NCBI GenBank assembly: GCA_025352375.1
Contig: JANXTL010000046.1
Span: 1 to 57,353, forward strand
Direction: 5' to 3'
Length of the DNA stretch: 57,353 nt
Origin: Acetobacteraceae bacterium
GTDB lineage: Bacteria > Pseudomonadota > Alphaproteobacteria > Acetobacterales > Acetobacteraceae
Below the pieces are notes generated by a model. That model was not told the DNA's origin. It was given only the letters and a program-made list of their open reading frames with translations, and did no database searches. The stretch's first letter is position 1; the number at the start of each line of letters is the position of its first letter. Positions 44,445-54,400 of the stretch are shown here, piece after piece. A program made the translations under genes and the position numbers.

Positions 44445-45416
44445 TTACGGAATCAGCACCGTGCTCCCCGTCGTCTTGCGCGACTCCAGCGCGATATGCG
44501 CCTCGGCCGCGTCCTTCAACGCGTAGGTCTGGTTGACCTGGATCTTTACAGCGCCGCTCGCCACCACGCCGAACAGGCTGGCCGACACGGTGCGCAGATC
44601 CGCCGTTTTCGCGGTGTAGGTCGCTAGCGACGGCCGCGTCAGGAACAGGCTACCCTTCGCCGCCAGCACACCGATATCGAACGGCGGCACGGGACCGGAG
44701 GCATTGCCGTAGCAAACCATCATCCCCAACGGCGCCAGACAATCGAGCGACGTCGTGAACGTGTCCTTACCGATACTATCGTACACCACGGGAACCATGG
44801 CACCGCCGGTAATGCGCTTCACCTCGGCCACAAGGTTCGCGTATCCGACCACCGTGTGCTGCGCGCCGTTGGCCCGGGCCAGCTCGGCTTTCTCGTCGGA
44901 GGAAACGACGCCGATGACGGTGGCGCCGATGTGCTTCGCCCACTGGCACATGATCAGACCCACGCCGCCGGCCGCAGCATGCACCACGATGGTATCGCCC
45001 TTCTTCACGGGGCACGTGCGGTGCAGCAGGTACTGCGCGGTCATGCCTTGCAGCATCATCGACGCGCCGGTCTTGAAGTCGATCGCCGCCGGCAGTTTCA
45101 CCAGCTTGTCGGCCGGGATCACCCGGTCGGTGGCATACCCGCCGAGCGAACCGGCATAGGCGACACGGTCGCCAGCCTGAAGGTCGGTGACTCCCGCACC
45201 CACCGCGGTCACCGTCCCCGCGCCTTCCTGCCCAATGATCAGCGGCATGTTCGGGGCCTTATAGAGACCGGTGCGGAAATACACGTCGATGTAGTTCAGG
45301 CCTACCGCTTCCTGCTTGATCAGCGCTTCTCCCGGGCCGGGCTCAGGGGTGGGGATGTCTTCCCACTTCATGACCTCGGGGCCGCCATTGGCGTGGATGC
45401 GGATGGCCTTCGACAT
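44445..45416 (-). CDS. qor: NADPH:quinone oxidoreductase, zinc-free MDR
   Basis: A 323-residue medium-chain reductase that transfers hydride from NADPH to quinones. Family words are GPGEALIKQEAVGLNYIDVY and PLIIGQEGAGTVTAVGAGV. The nucleotide site is VVHAAAGGVGLIMCQWAKHI, followed by VYDSIGKDTFTTSLDCLAPL. No zinc ligands are present, as usual for QOR. ATG 45416 has GGAG seven bases ahead; the open frame to 45581 lies in ogt. A terminator-like hairpin sits between ogt and this gene. Confidence 0.92.
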   Translation of the reverse strand: MSKAIRIHANGGPEVMKWEDIPTPEPGPGEALIKQEAVGLNYIDVYFRTGLYKAPNMPLIIGQEGAGTVTAVGAGVTDLQAGDRVAYAGSLGGYATDRVIPADKLVKLPAAIDFKTGASMMLQGMTAQYLLHRTCPVKKGDTIVVHAAAGGVGLIMCQWAKHIGATVIGVVSSDEKAELARANGAQHTVVGYANLVAEVKRITGGAMVPVVYDSIGKDTFTTSLDCLAPLGMMVCYGNASGPVPPFDIGVLAAKGSLFLTRPSLATYTAKTADLRTVSASLFGVVASGAVKIQVNQTYALKDAAEAHIALESRKTTGSTVLIP

Positions 45417-45430
45417 GGTGTTCTCCGTGT

Positions 45431-45455
45431 AAAAAACGCCGCCCGACGGGCGACC
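45431..45455 (-). terminator. Hairpin with T6 run between ogt and qor
   Basis: On the minus strand a CGCCC-GTC-GGGCG stem (45440-45452) is followed three bases later by six T (45436-45431). It lies 18 bp after the ogt stop and 15 bp before the qor ATG, so it looks like an intrinsic terminator or attenuator. The stem is short. Confidence 0.55.
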
Positions 45456-45469
45456 CAAAAGGTTTTTCG

Positions 45470-45925
45470 TTAGAGCAAGGTGCCGGCGGCGCCTTCCAAA
45501 GCGAGCAGCCAGCGTTTGGTTTCCGCCCCATCGCCGCCGGAATAGCCCCCCAGGTGCGATCCCGCCACTACCCTGTGACAAGGAATGATCAGCGGTATGG
45601 GGTTCGATCCATTGGCCTGCCCGACGGATCGGGCGCTGCCCCCCGCCACCGCGGCAATCTCCCCGTATGTGCGGACAGCGCCATAGGGAATATCGATCAG
45701 TGCCTGCCAGACACGCTGGCGGTACGGAGTGCCGAACGCTGCCAGCTTCAGGTCGAATGTCTTGCGTTCACCGTCCAGATAAGCATGCAACTGTGCCTCG
45801 GCCTCCAACAGCAAAGGCGTGGACGACTGCTCCACCACCCAGCCCCAGTCTACCGAGACGATAGCCCCGTCCTCCTCGGACACGGTGATGTCGCCTACGG
45901 GTGTGTGCAAGGAGCGTTGGGGCAC
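45470..45925 (-). CDS. ogt: Ogt-type methylated-DNA-protein-cysteine methyltransferase
   Basis: A suicide repair protein that takes methyl groups from O6-methylguanine in DNA onto its own cysteine. The C-terminal domain has FGTPYRQRVWQALIDIPYGA, RTYGEIAAVAGG, RSVGQANGSNPIPLIIPCHR and VVAGSHLGGYSGG; the acceptor is the Cys of PCHRV. GTG 45925 (151 residues) has AGGAA about ten bases upstream; a TTG at 45982 would add 19 residues. The N-terminal domain is short. It is divergent from the PAS-GGDEF-EAL gene and followed by a hairpin before qor. Confidence 0.92.
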   Translation of the reverse strand: MPQRSLHTPVGDITVSEEDGAIVSVDWGWVVEQSSTPLLLEAEAQLHAYLDGERKTFDLKLAAFGTPYRQRVWQALIDIPYGAVRTYGEIAAVAGGSARSVGQANGSNPIPLIIPCHRVVAGSHLGGYSGGDGAETKRWLLALEGAAGTLL

Positions 45926-46073
45926 GGGCGCTAGGTTCCTGGCGGAAGTTGGGATGGCAGACCTGCGCGCGGCGCGAGTCAAGTCTCAAAGAAAATGCGA
46001 GCGCGTTAACTATTTGTTCATACCTCCCTGCCCATACTGCCGCGAACATCCTCATGCCATTGGTGGTGAGTAC

Positions 46074-47846
46074 ATGCGACTCGATATGATTCTGATGATG
46101 GGCGGGGCCTTCGCGATGGCGGGCACCATTCTGGGCTGGTTGACGCTCTGGCCCAGTTTCCGTCGCATGGCGCAGGATTTGCGCATGCGGGATTGGAACC
46201 TGGCGCATCTGCGGGCCGAGCACGCGGACCAGCAGTTGCTGTTTCAGGCGCTGGTGGAAGAGGGGCCGCAGATCGTCGTGCGCCTCGATGCGGTCGGCCA
46301 GCCGGTCTACGTATCGCCATCGTGCTTGGCGGTGCTGGGGTTCGCTCCAGCCGATATTCGGCAACGGACCGACCTCGATCTGATCCGCCCGACCGCCTCA
46401 ACACGCCTCAGCGTGCGGCACCGGGAAGGCCATATGATGGCCTTGAGCACGCTGACACGGCCGTTATCCGATGGCCACGGCACAGCCTTGATACTGACCG
46501 ACATCACCGAGCAGGCCAGAACCGAGGCGCTGCTGGCCGAAGCTCGGGGCAAACTGCGGCAGCGGACGTCGCGGGATTCGCTGACCGACCTTGCGAATCG
46601 CGACTGTTTCCTCGCCACCCTGGAACATGCCCTCACGGAACAGCAGGAGGTCGCGGTGCTGTTGCTCGATCTCGACCGCTTCCGGCCGGTCAACGATCAA
46701 TATGGGCATGACACCGGCGACCGGCTGCTGCGAGAGGTCGCGGCCCGCCTGACGCTGACGATGGTGGGGGAACCGCTGGTAGCCCGCCTCGGCGACGACG
46801 ATTTCGCCGTGCTCTTGCGCGTCCCCGACGGCGATTCCGCGATCGCGTCGCGAGCCCGCGATCTGATCCGCACACTCAGCGCGCCCATCCCGACAGGTTC
46901 GGTCACAGTCGATATCGGCGCCAGCATTGGCATCGCTGTCAGCCCACGCGATGGCATGTCCGCCATTGGGCTGCTGCGTGCCGCCGACATCGCCATGACC
47001 CATGCCAGGGCGGCTGGGGGCGACACGTACCGTTTCTTCGAAACCCGCATGGCCGATGCGCTTACCCGAGCCGACGAACTCCGTCGTGAATTGCGCGCCG
47101 CGATCGCCGCGGGCGACATCGTGCCTTACTTCCAGCCGCTGGTGCGGATAGACGACAATGCGATCATCGGGTTCGAGGTGCTGGCCCGCTGGCCGCATGC
47201 CGCGAAAGGGATGCTGTTACCCGCCGAGTTCCTGCCGCTGGTCGAAGAAAGCGGGCTGTCGGCCGCGATGTTCGAATCGATCCTGACTCGCGCCTGCCTG
47301 GCGGCGCTGGACTGGCCGCCAGAGATCAAACTCGCGGTCAACATGTCGCCCATCGAACTCCAGGACACCAACCTGCCGGACGCGGTGCGGGAGATTCTGG
47401 CGAACACCGGCTTCCCTGGCGACCGGCTGGAGGTCGAAATCACCGAAAACGCCCTGGTGCACGACGAGAAAATCGCGCGGCAGGTTCTGGATCGCCTGCG
47501 CCGGCTGGGACTGACCATCGCGCTGGACGATTTCGGCACCGGCTTCTCCAGCCTGTATCACCTGCGAGAGCTGCCATTCGACAAGGTGAAGATCGACAAG
47601 GCGTTCATGCGCAACCTCGACACCGATCCCGAGGCATCCCGCTACGTCGCCGCGATCATCGACTTCGGCCACGCACTCGGCCTGGACCTGACGGCGGAGG
47701 GGATCGAGACCCAAGCCACGCTGGATCGCCTCCGCGAGCTGGGATGCACGTATGGGCAGGGCTATTTGCTCGGCCGCCCCATGCCGGCAGAGGACGCGGA
47801 CCGGCTCATGGCGGGCACCCGGCTAGGAGCACTGGCGGCGGATTAA
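46074..47846 (+). CDS. PAS-GGDEF-EAL protein, probable c-di-GMP phosphodiesterase
   Basis: A 590-residue membrane-tethered signalling protein. A helix at 5-25 anchors it, a PAS-like domain spans about 55-150, GGDEF about 160-320 and EAL about 340-580. The GGDEF active-site loop reads GDDDF (240-244), so cyclase activity is probably lost. The EAL part is intact: EVL (368-370) in place of EAL, NMSPIEL, ITENALV, DDFGTGFSSLYHL, KIDKAF and AEGIETQ. It therefore probably hydrolyses c-di-GMP, with the GGDEF domain as a possible GTP sensor. ATG 46074 is preceded by GGTGAG. The stop overlaps the bcp stop by four bases. Confidence 0.92.
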   Translation: MRLDMILMMGGAFAMAGTILGWLTLWPSFRRMAQDLRMRDWNLAHLRAEHADQQLLFQALVEEGPQIVVRLDAVGQPVYVSPSCLAVLGFAPADIRQRTDLDLIRPTASTRLSVRHREGHMMALSTLTRPLSDGHGTALILTDITEQARTEALLAEARGKLRQRTSRDSLTDLANRDCFLATLEHALTEQQEVAVLLLDLDRFRPVNDQYGHDTGDRLLREVAARLTLTMVGEPLVARLGDDDFAVLLRVPDGDSAIASRARDLIRTLSAPIPTGSVTVDIGASIGIAVSPRDGMSAIGLLRAADIAMTHARAAGGDTYRFFETRMADALTRADELRRELRAAIAAGDIVPYFQPLVRIDDNAIIGFEVLARWPHAAKGMLLPAEFLPLVEESGLSAAMFESILTRACLAALDWPPEIKLAVNMSPIELQDTNLPDAVREILANTGFPGDRLEVEITENALVHDEKIARQVLDRLRRLGLTIALDDFGTGFSSLYHLRELPFDKVKIDKAFMRNLDTDPEASRYVAAIIDFGHALGLDLTAEGIETQATLDRLRELGCTYGQGYLLGRPMPAEDADRLMAGTRLGALAAD

Positions 47847-48307
47847 AGGCTTTGTGCCGCCTTCAACACCTCGGCCGCGTGCCCCGTCACGCTGACCTTG
47901 CGCCACACTTTGGCGATCTTGCCGGTCTTGTCGATCAAGAACGTGCTGCGCTCCATACCCATGTACTTGCGGCCGTACATCGATTTCTCGACCCAGGTGC
48001 CGTACCGCTCCGCCACCGCCTTGCTCTCATCCGACGCCAGGGGAAAGGTCAGCCCGTATTTGGCCGCGAACTTGTCAATCGGTTTCATCTTGTCGGGCGA
48101 CACGCCGATCGCATCCAGCCCGATATGTCCCAGCTGCGGCAGCGCCTCCTGGAACGCGCAGGCTTCCTTGGTGCAGCCGGGGGTATCGGCTTTGGGATAG
48201 AAATACAGAACGAAGGGTTTGCCAGCCATCGCGGCCAGGCTGACGGTGCGCCCGCCGGTGGCCGGCATTTCGAAATCCGGTGCCATGTCGCCCTCTGACA
48301 CGCTCAT
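47843..48307 (-). CDS. bcp: Bcp-type thiol peroxidase (peroxiredoxin Q)
   Basis: A 154-residue peroxiredoxin that reduces hydroperoxides with thioredoxin. The peroxidatic and resolving cysteines are C45 and C50 in DTPGCTKEACAF. GDMAPDFEMPATGG and GKPFVLYFYPKADTPG are typical of the family. Its ATG overlaps the glnE stop (four bases), so it is the downstream partner in a glnE-bcp transcription unit. It converges on the GGDEF-EAL gene. Confidence 0.93.
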   Translation of the reverse strand: MSVSEGDMAPDFEMPATGGRTVSLAAMAGKPFVLYFYPKADTPGCTKEACAFQEALPQLGHIGLDAIGVSPDKMKPIDKFAAKYGLTFPLASDESKAVAERYGTWVEKSMYGRKYMGMERSTFLIDKTGKIAKVWRKVSVTGHAAEVLKAAQSL

Positions 48308-51261
48308 GATCCTATCTCCCCGATGTGGCGGACGAATATTGCCCGCACCTGTTGCGCCAGATAATCCAGGGTGGAGCGGAGTCCCGCCACGTCTGCCGCT
48401 TCCAGCTTCGCCGCTCGCGCCGCCGCCAGCAAGGGTCGGGCCGACGCATCCGGCAACGTGTCGCCAACGGATCGGCCAACGACGATGCGCAGCATGCCTT
48501 GCACGGTCCGCCAGACTCGATCGGCATGGATCAGCAGCGCCGCATCCGCCACGGGCAATGCCCCGGCCTCGGCCAGCCGGCGCAGTGCGATCCGCAGCGT
48601 TGGGTGGCAGACCTCCGGCCGGGTGCGGGCATGTACCAACTGCAAAACCTGGCCGACGAACTCAACTTCGATCTGGCCGCCGGGGCGGAGTTTGACATCC
48701 CACGGGCCCTCCGGTGGCAGGTCCCGCAGCATGCGCGCCCGCATCGCGGCGGCGTCGGCGCGAATGGTCGCCGGGTCGCCCGCCTTGACGATAGCGTTGG
48801 CGATGGTTGCCTCCACCTTGGCCTTCAAACCCGGCGGGCCCGCGACGACGCGCGCGCGGGTCAGCGCCATACGCTCCCAGGTCCAGGCGTCCTCGGCGTG
48901 GTAGCGCTGGAAGCTGGGCAGCGACACCGCGACCGGGCCTTTATTGCCGGACGGGCGCAGCCGCATGTCGACCTCGTATAACGGACCCTCGATCCCCGGC
49001 GCGGTCACTGCCGCGATATACGCGTGGGCCACCCGCACGAACCACTGACTGGCCGGCAGACTGCGCGCACCGCGACTTTCGGTCACGCCCTCCGGGTGGT
49101 CGTAAATCAGCATCAGGTCGAGGTCCGACCCGGCCATCATTTCCCGCCCTCCGGCCTTGCCCAGCGCCACCACGACCATGCCGCCGCCGCGCACTTTCCC
49201 GGAACGCTCGGAAAAATCGGCAAGCACCGGCGGCAGGATCGCGGTCAGCGCCGCCTGCGCCATGGCGGCGCGGCGTTCCCCGGCGGCATCGGCGTCCAGG
49301 CGCCCCTCCATTTGCCCCACCGCCACAGCGAAATTTTCGGACTTCACGGCGCGGCGGGTGATTTCGATGACATCTTCGAGCAGACGCGCGTCCCGCAGCC
49401 GGGCGCGGAGTTGCAACGGCGGCGGATCGCTTTCTTCCGGCCAGAGCAATCCCTCCAACGACGCCGGATGCAGCGCCAAATGATCCGCCAGCCGTTGGGA
49501 TGCGCCCAGCACGGCGGCGACGCGATCCAGCAGCGCCGGATTGTGCTGGAACAGCGACAGGAGCTGCACCCCGGTCGGCTGGGCGGCGATGAAGCGGTCG
49601 AACCGGCTGAACGTCTCATCCGGTTGCGGCTGCGCCGCGAGGCGCCGCAGGATCGCCGGCAGCATGGTCGCCATCAATTCCCGAGCACGCGCGGACCGTA
49701 GCGCCCGAACATGCCCGGCCAGCCACGCGCGTACCGCCGCGACCACCCGCTCGGGTGTCTGGAAGCCCATGTCCCGAAGCGCGCCGATCGTTGCGGGTGC
49801 GGCCGGTCCTTCGCCGGCAAAATCGAGTGAGTCCCCGTTCGGCGCGCCGTTCAACGGTTCGGGCACACGCGCGAAGACATCCCGATAATGCGCCCTCACC
49901 CGCCCAAGCTGGCGGAGCAGGGCCTTCGCGAAGGTTGTCACATCGGTGTAGCCCATGAACACCGCGATACGCGCGATCTCGGCCGGCGCCTTGGGTATGT
50001 CATGTGTTTGGCGGTCGGCGACCATCTGCAACCTGTGCTCCACCTGCCGCAGGAAACGGTAGGCGGATGCCAGCTCCGTCGCTGCACGCGCCGGGATCAG
50101 CGCCGCGCGCGACAGCAGGCGCAGCGCCGCCAGCGTCATGGGCGTGCGGAAAGTCGGGTCCCGCCCGCCCCAGACCAATTGCAGCGTCTGCGCCATGAAT
50201 TCGATCTCGCGGATGCCGCCTTCGCCCAGTTTCACGTTATGGCCCGCGATCCGAGCCACGGGATCGCGGGACGCGCTCAACGCGGTGCCCTTGTGAGCGT
50301 CGATGCGCCGCTTCATGGCGTAGATGTCGGCCACGGCAGCGAAATCCAGGCCGCGGCGCCAAACGAAGGGGCGAATGGCCTCGAGAAACCGCCACCCCAG
50401 CGCGAGATCGCCGGCAACGGGCCGGGCCTTGATCATGGCTGCGCGTTCCCAGTTCTGACCCATACTCTCGTAGTAGGTGATGGCTGCCTCCAGCGCGATC
50501 GCGGGAGGGGTCGCGGCGGGATCCGGGCGCAGACGCAGATCGGTCCGGAAGACGTAACCGCCGCTGTCGCGCGCTTCCATCAGCGACACGAGGTCGCGCG
50601 ACAGGCGTACCATGAACTGCCCCATGGCATCGCCGGCCGTCCGGTGTGTGTAGACACCTGCGTCCGGATCGTAGATCAGCACGAGGTCCACGTCGGACGA
50701 GTAATTCAGCTCCCGAGCGCCGAGCTTGCCCATGCCGAGGACGGTGAAGCCGGAGGCGGTGGCGGGTTGTGTGGGGTCGGGCAGGCGCAAATCGCCGGCA
50801 TCGTGCGCGGCTCGCAGCAGATGGGCGACGCTCAGTGAAAGGGTAGCTTCGGCCAAAGCGGACAGCGCTTCGGTGATTTTTTCCAGGCGCCATAGGCCAC
50901 CGATATCCGCCACGGCGACCGCCAATGCGACGATCCGCTTAGTTTGACGCAGGATTGCGGCAATGCGATCGCGTTCCCTGTCGGGCGCCGTGCCGGTCAA
51001 TGCCGCCATTGCGTCGTACACGACATCATCGGGACCATCGGCGGCCAAACGGGCGATTGTCGCGGCCTCTCGCACCGCCAAATCCGACAAAAAGGGGCTG
51101 TTACCACCGAGGCAGCGCAGCAGCGCCGCGATCGCTGGGCGTGCGGTCAGTCGTTTTTCGGTCCGGCCTGCCTCCGCAAACCGCTCGATCAGACGTTCCG
51201 CCGCCGACGGATCATGCGGCGCCGGCCAGTGCTGGGGAAACGTGTACGAGGAAGGAACCAT
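48304..51261 (-). CDS. glnE: GlnE, bifunctional glutamine synthetase adenylyltransferase/deadenylase
   Basis: GlnE adenylylates glutamine synthetase when nitrogen is plentiful and removes AMP when it is scarce. The 985-residue protein has both nucleotidyltransferase domains. The N-terminal one carries GMGKLGARELNYSSDVDLVL, and the C-terminal one carries GKAGGREMMAGSDLDLMLIY; both keep the D-x-D metal site. Between them lies the linker with HDIPKAPAEIARIAVFMGY. It is divergent from the AsmA-like gene by 149 bp, and bcp follows with a 4-bp overlap. The order is common in alphaproteobacteria. Confidence 0.96.
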   Translation of the reverse strand: MVPSSYTFPQHWPAPHDPSAAERLIERFAEAGRTEKRLTARPAIAALLRCLGGNSPFLSDLAVREAATIARLAADGPDDVVYDAMAALTGTAPDRERDRIAAILRQTKRIVALAVAVADIGGLWRLEKITEALSALAEATLSLSVAHLLRAAHDAGDLRLPDPTQPATASGFTVLGMGKLGARELNYSSDVDLVLIYDPDAGVYTHRTAGDAMGQFMVRLSRDLVSLMEARDSGGYVFRTDLRLRPDPAATPPAIALEAAITYYESMGQNWERAAMIKARPVAGDLALGWRFLEAIRPFVWRRGLDFAAVADIYAMKRRIDAHKGTALSASRDPVARIAGHNVKLGEGGIREIEFMAQTLQLVWGGRDPTFRTPMTLAALRLLSRAALIPARAATELASAYRFLRQVEHRLQMVADRQTHDIPKAPAEIARIAVFMGYTDVTTFAKALLRQLGRVRAHYRDVFARVPEPLNGAPNGDSLDFAGEGPAAPATIGALRDMGFQTPERVVAAVRAWLAGHVRALRSARARELMATMLPAILRRLAAQPQPDETFSRFDRFIAAQPTGVQLLSLFQHNPALLDRVAAVLGASQRLADHLALHPASLEGLLWPEESDPPPLQLRARLRDARLLEDVIEITRRAVKSENFAVAVGQMEGRLDADAAGERRAAMAQAALTAILPPVLADFSERSGKVRGGGMVVVALGKAGGREMMAGSDLDLMLIYDHPEGVTESRGARSLPASQWFVRVAHAYIAAVTAPGIEGPLYEVDMRLRPSGNKGPVAVSLPSFQRYHAEDAWTWERMALTRARVVAGPPGLKAKVEATIANAIVKAGDPATIRADAAAMRARMLRDLPPEGPWDVKLRPGGQIEVEFVGQVLQLVHARTRPEVCHPTLRIALRRLAEAGALPVADAALLIHADRVWRTVQGMLRIVVGRSVGDTLPDASARPLLAAARAAKLEAADVAGLRSTLDYLAQQVRAIFVRHIGEIGS

Positions 51262-51325
51262 GCCCCAACAGGCTGGCCGCCGCGCGGACGCTGGGTCAAG
51301 CCGATTTTGTTGACCCTTGATTTCA

Positions 51326-51354
51326 TTGACCCCTGGCGGACCACGCCGTACATA
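51326..51354 (+). promoter_or_regulatory. Possible sigma-70 promoter for the AsmA-like gene
   Basis: TTGACC (51326-51331) is followed after 17 bp by TACATA (51349-51354). A second TTGACC lies 16 bp before the first (51310-51315). The distance to the proposed start at 51411 is about 50 bp from the expected transcription start. The -10 match is weak. Confidence 0.35.
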
Positions 51355-51410
51355 CCAATATCGGCGCGGCGTGCTTTCGCGCCCGAACCCAGGTGGGGGG
51401 GACGAAATAA

Positions 51411-54400
51411 TTGCAGTCGTGGCACCCTGATGCCCGCTCCCTCGAACATGAGAACCCCACCCTGAGACACCTCCACATCAGCCTTCGAATCACGCACAAG
51501 ATCGCCACCGTCCTGTTCGGGGCCGTGTTGCTCGGTTTTGTGCTGCTAACACTGCTTGCATGGCGGTTATCGCAAGGGCCGGTCGACCTGAATTTCCTGA
51601 CGGGCCGGCTGGAAGCGGCGCTGAACACCGATGGCGCACCGACCCAAATCAAAATCGGCGGCATCGCCTTGGCGTGGGAGGGATTTAACCGAGGCCGCGA
51701 CAGCCCGTTGGACCTCCGGCTGCACGACATCGCCATCGTCGACAATACCGGCCACAAACGGCTGGAGATTCCCAGCGCACTCACGACCTTGGCAGTGCCA
51801 AGCCTGCTGATCGGCCGAGTCGTGCCGCGCGCCGTGGAACTGGACGGAATGCGCCTCACGCTGACGCGCGGGGCCGACAACACAATCGGCATCGACATCG
51901 GAACCCTGCTGGAATCGACTGACTCGCCCAACCCGGATACAGCGGGTTTCGTCACCGACCTGTCCGAGTTGATGCGACCGTCGGATGCCGAGTCCATTCC
52001 GGGGCATAACGTCCTGAGTCAGCTCCGGCGCTTTCGCCTGCACGACCTGACGTTGCATGTGGTCGACCATGCGCTCGGTTCGGCCTGGACGGCCTCCCAT
52101 ATCGAATTCGACCTTAGGCGCCGAAGCAGAGGAGGGGTCGACGTCGCTGGTTCGGCAGTTGTGGCCATGAAAGATCAGCAGGCGACGCTCACGCTGGCCG
52201 CTATGTCCGCACCCGACCTAAAAACGACGTTGGTCCGGGTTTCCCTCGGTGCAGTGGTCCCGGCGGCGTTAGGGCTGCCGGGGCTGGACGCCGTGAATGC
52301 ACCCGTGTCGGTCGAAGCCACGCTGACACTGTCACCGACGTTGGCGATACAATCCGGCACCGCCAAGCTGCACGTCAACGCCGGTACATTGCGTTTGGGA
52401 ACCGGCGAGATGCCAATACACTCGGCGTCCCTCGTCGTTACCGGCACGCACGACGCGCTGACCTTGGAGAGCGCCAGCCTGGTGCTGCCGGGACTGAACG
52501 GGCAGGCGGACACCACCCTCTCGGCAGCTGGGACCGCACAATTCGGGCCGCTCAGGTTGACGGCGACGCTGGACCTTGGCCTCGATCGTGTCGGCTTCGC
52601 CGACCTGCCGCGCTTGTGGCCCACTGGCGTGGGCGGCGGCGCACGGCCTTGGCTGACGGAAAATATCACCGACGGCTTCGCCCACGATCTTCACGTGGCG
52701 CTGGCGTTGGAGGCGAACAACGATTTCAGCGACCTGACCCTGACGCGCGCCACGGGCACGATCGAGGGCGAGGGCATGACGGTCCATTGGCTACGGCCGG
52801 TCCCGCCAGCCGAGCAAGCGCGCGCGCACGTGCGCATCGTCGACACCGATACCATCGACATCGCCATTGCCGGCGGACAACAGCGGATCGGCACCCGAAC
52901 CCCGATCGCCATCACCGGCGGCATGCTGCACATGACCGGCATGGCGGCGAAGGATCAGTTCGCCGATATCGCCGTGCAGGCCAACGGACCGTTCGCGGAT
53001 TTCATTGCGCTGTTGAAAGACCCCCGGCTAAAACTGCTCAGCAAACACCCGATCGACCTGCGCGAGCCAGCGGGTGACGCCACCGTCTCGGTGAAGATCA
53101 AACTCCCGCTGGAAAACAAAGTGACGATGGACGACGTTGACGTCAGCGTCACGGCCCATCTGCGGCAAGGCCATCTTTCGGCGATCGCCGCCGGCCGCGA
53201 CCTCGATAAGGCCGAATTGGATATCGCGGCGAACAAGGACCAACTCACGCTCAAAGGAACCGGCCTGATCGGCGGCATCGCCGCCACGATCGACGGGTCG
53301 ATGAATTTCCAGGCCGGCAAGCCGCAGGATGTCACCCAGCGCATTACCGTCGCCGGCAAGGCATCCATTCGGCAACTCGCGGCCACCGGCCTGGACCTGA
53401 GCGATGTCGTGTCCGGCGATGTCCCGCTGTCCGCGGTGTGGAGTCAGCAGCGAAGCGGCAGCGGTGAGATCGCTTTGGACGCCGATCTCGGCGGCTCGAC
53501 AGTGTCGTTTCGCCCTCTGGCCTGGCAAAAACCGGCCGGCACCCCCCTCAGAGCGTCTGCACGCCTTCGGCTGACCGGCGGCCGGCTGAGTAGTATCGAC
53601 AGCGTCGTCGCCGACGGCACGAACATGACACTTCGCGGTTCGGCTGACATGACGGCCGGCCATCTGACGGCGGTTCGGCTCGATCGCATTGTGCTGGGCC
53701 GCAACGATCTCAGTGGGACGGTGCGCATGCCACCGGGGGGACCGATCGCGGTGGCACTGTCCGGCGCCAGCCTGGATGTGGCGGCGAAACTGGCGGAGAA
53801 GGCGCCCGCCCACGATCGCGCGAAGCCGGATCCGCCAGCTGGCCCGGCGTGGACGCTGACGGGCCATTTCGGCCGGGTGCTGCTGGCGAACAATGCGATC
53901 GTGCTGAACGTCGATGCCACCGCCGCCAACGACGGCCGAATTTTCAGCAGCCTCCGGGTCACTGGGCTCACCCAGCCGGCCGGACAGTTCAGCGCGGACA
54001 TCGGTCCAGGCAATGGCGCGCGCCGAATGACCGTGACGGCCGCGGACGCCGGTGCCTTCCTGCGCGGACTGGATGTCATCCGTACCATGGAGGGCGGTAC
54101 CATGAGCCTGAGCGGCACGTTCAACGACACGACCGCCGCGCACGCGCTGACCGGTACCGCTGAGCTCACCGACTTTCGCGTCCGCAATGCCCCCGCGCTC
54201 GGCAGGCTGCTGCAATCGATGACATTGTACGGGCTGGTGGACGTGGTGAGTGGTCCCGGTTTGGCCTTTGCCCGCCTGACCGCGCCTTTCGTCCTGGCAG
54301 ACGAGGACTTGGAACTGCGTGAAGCCCGCGCCTTTAGTCCCTCGTTGGGCATGACGGCGAAAGGGCATATCAATCTGCGGGCCGAGACCATCGACGTTCA

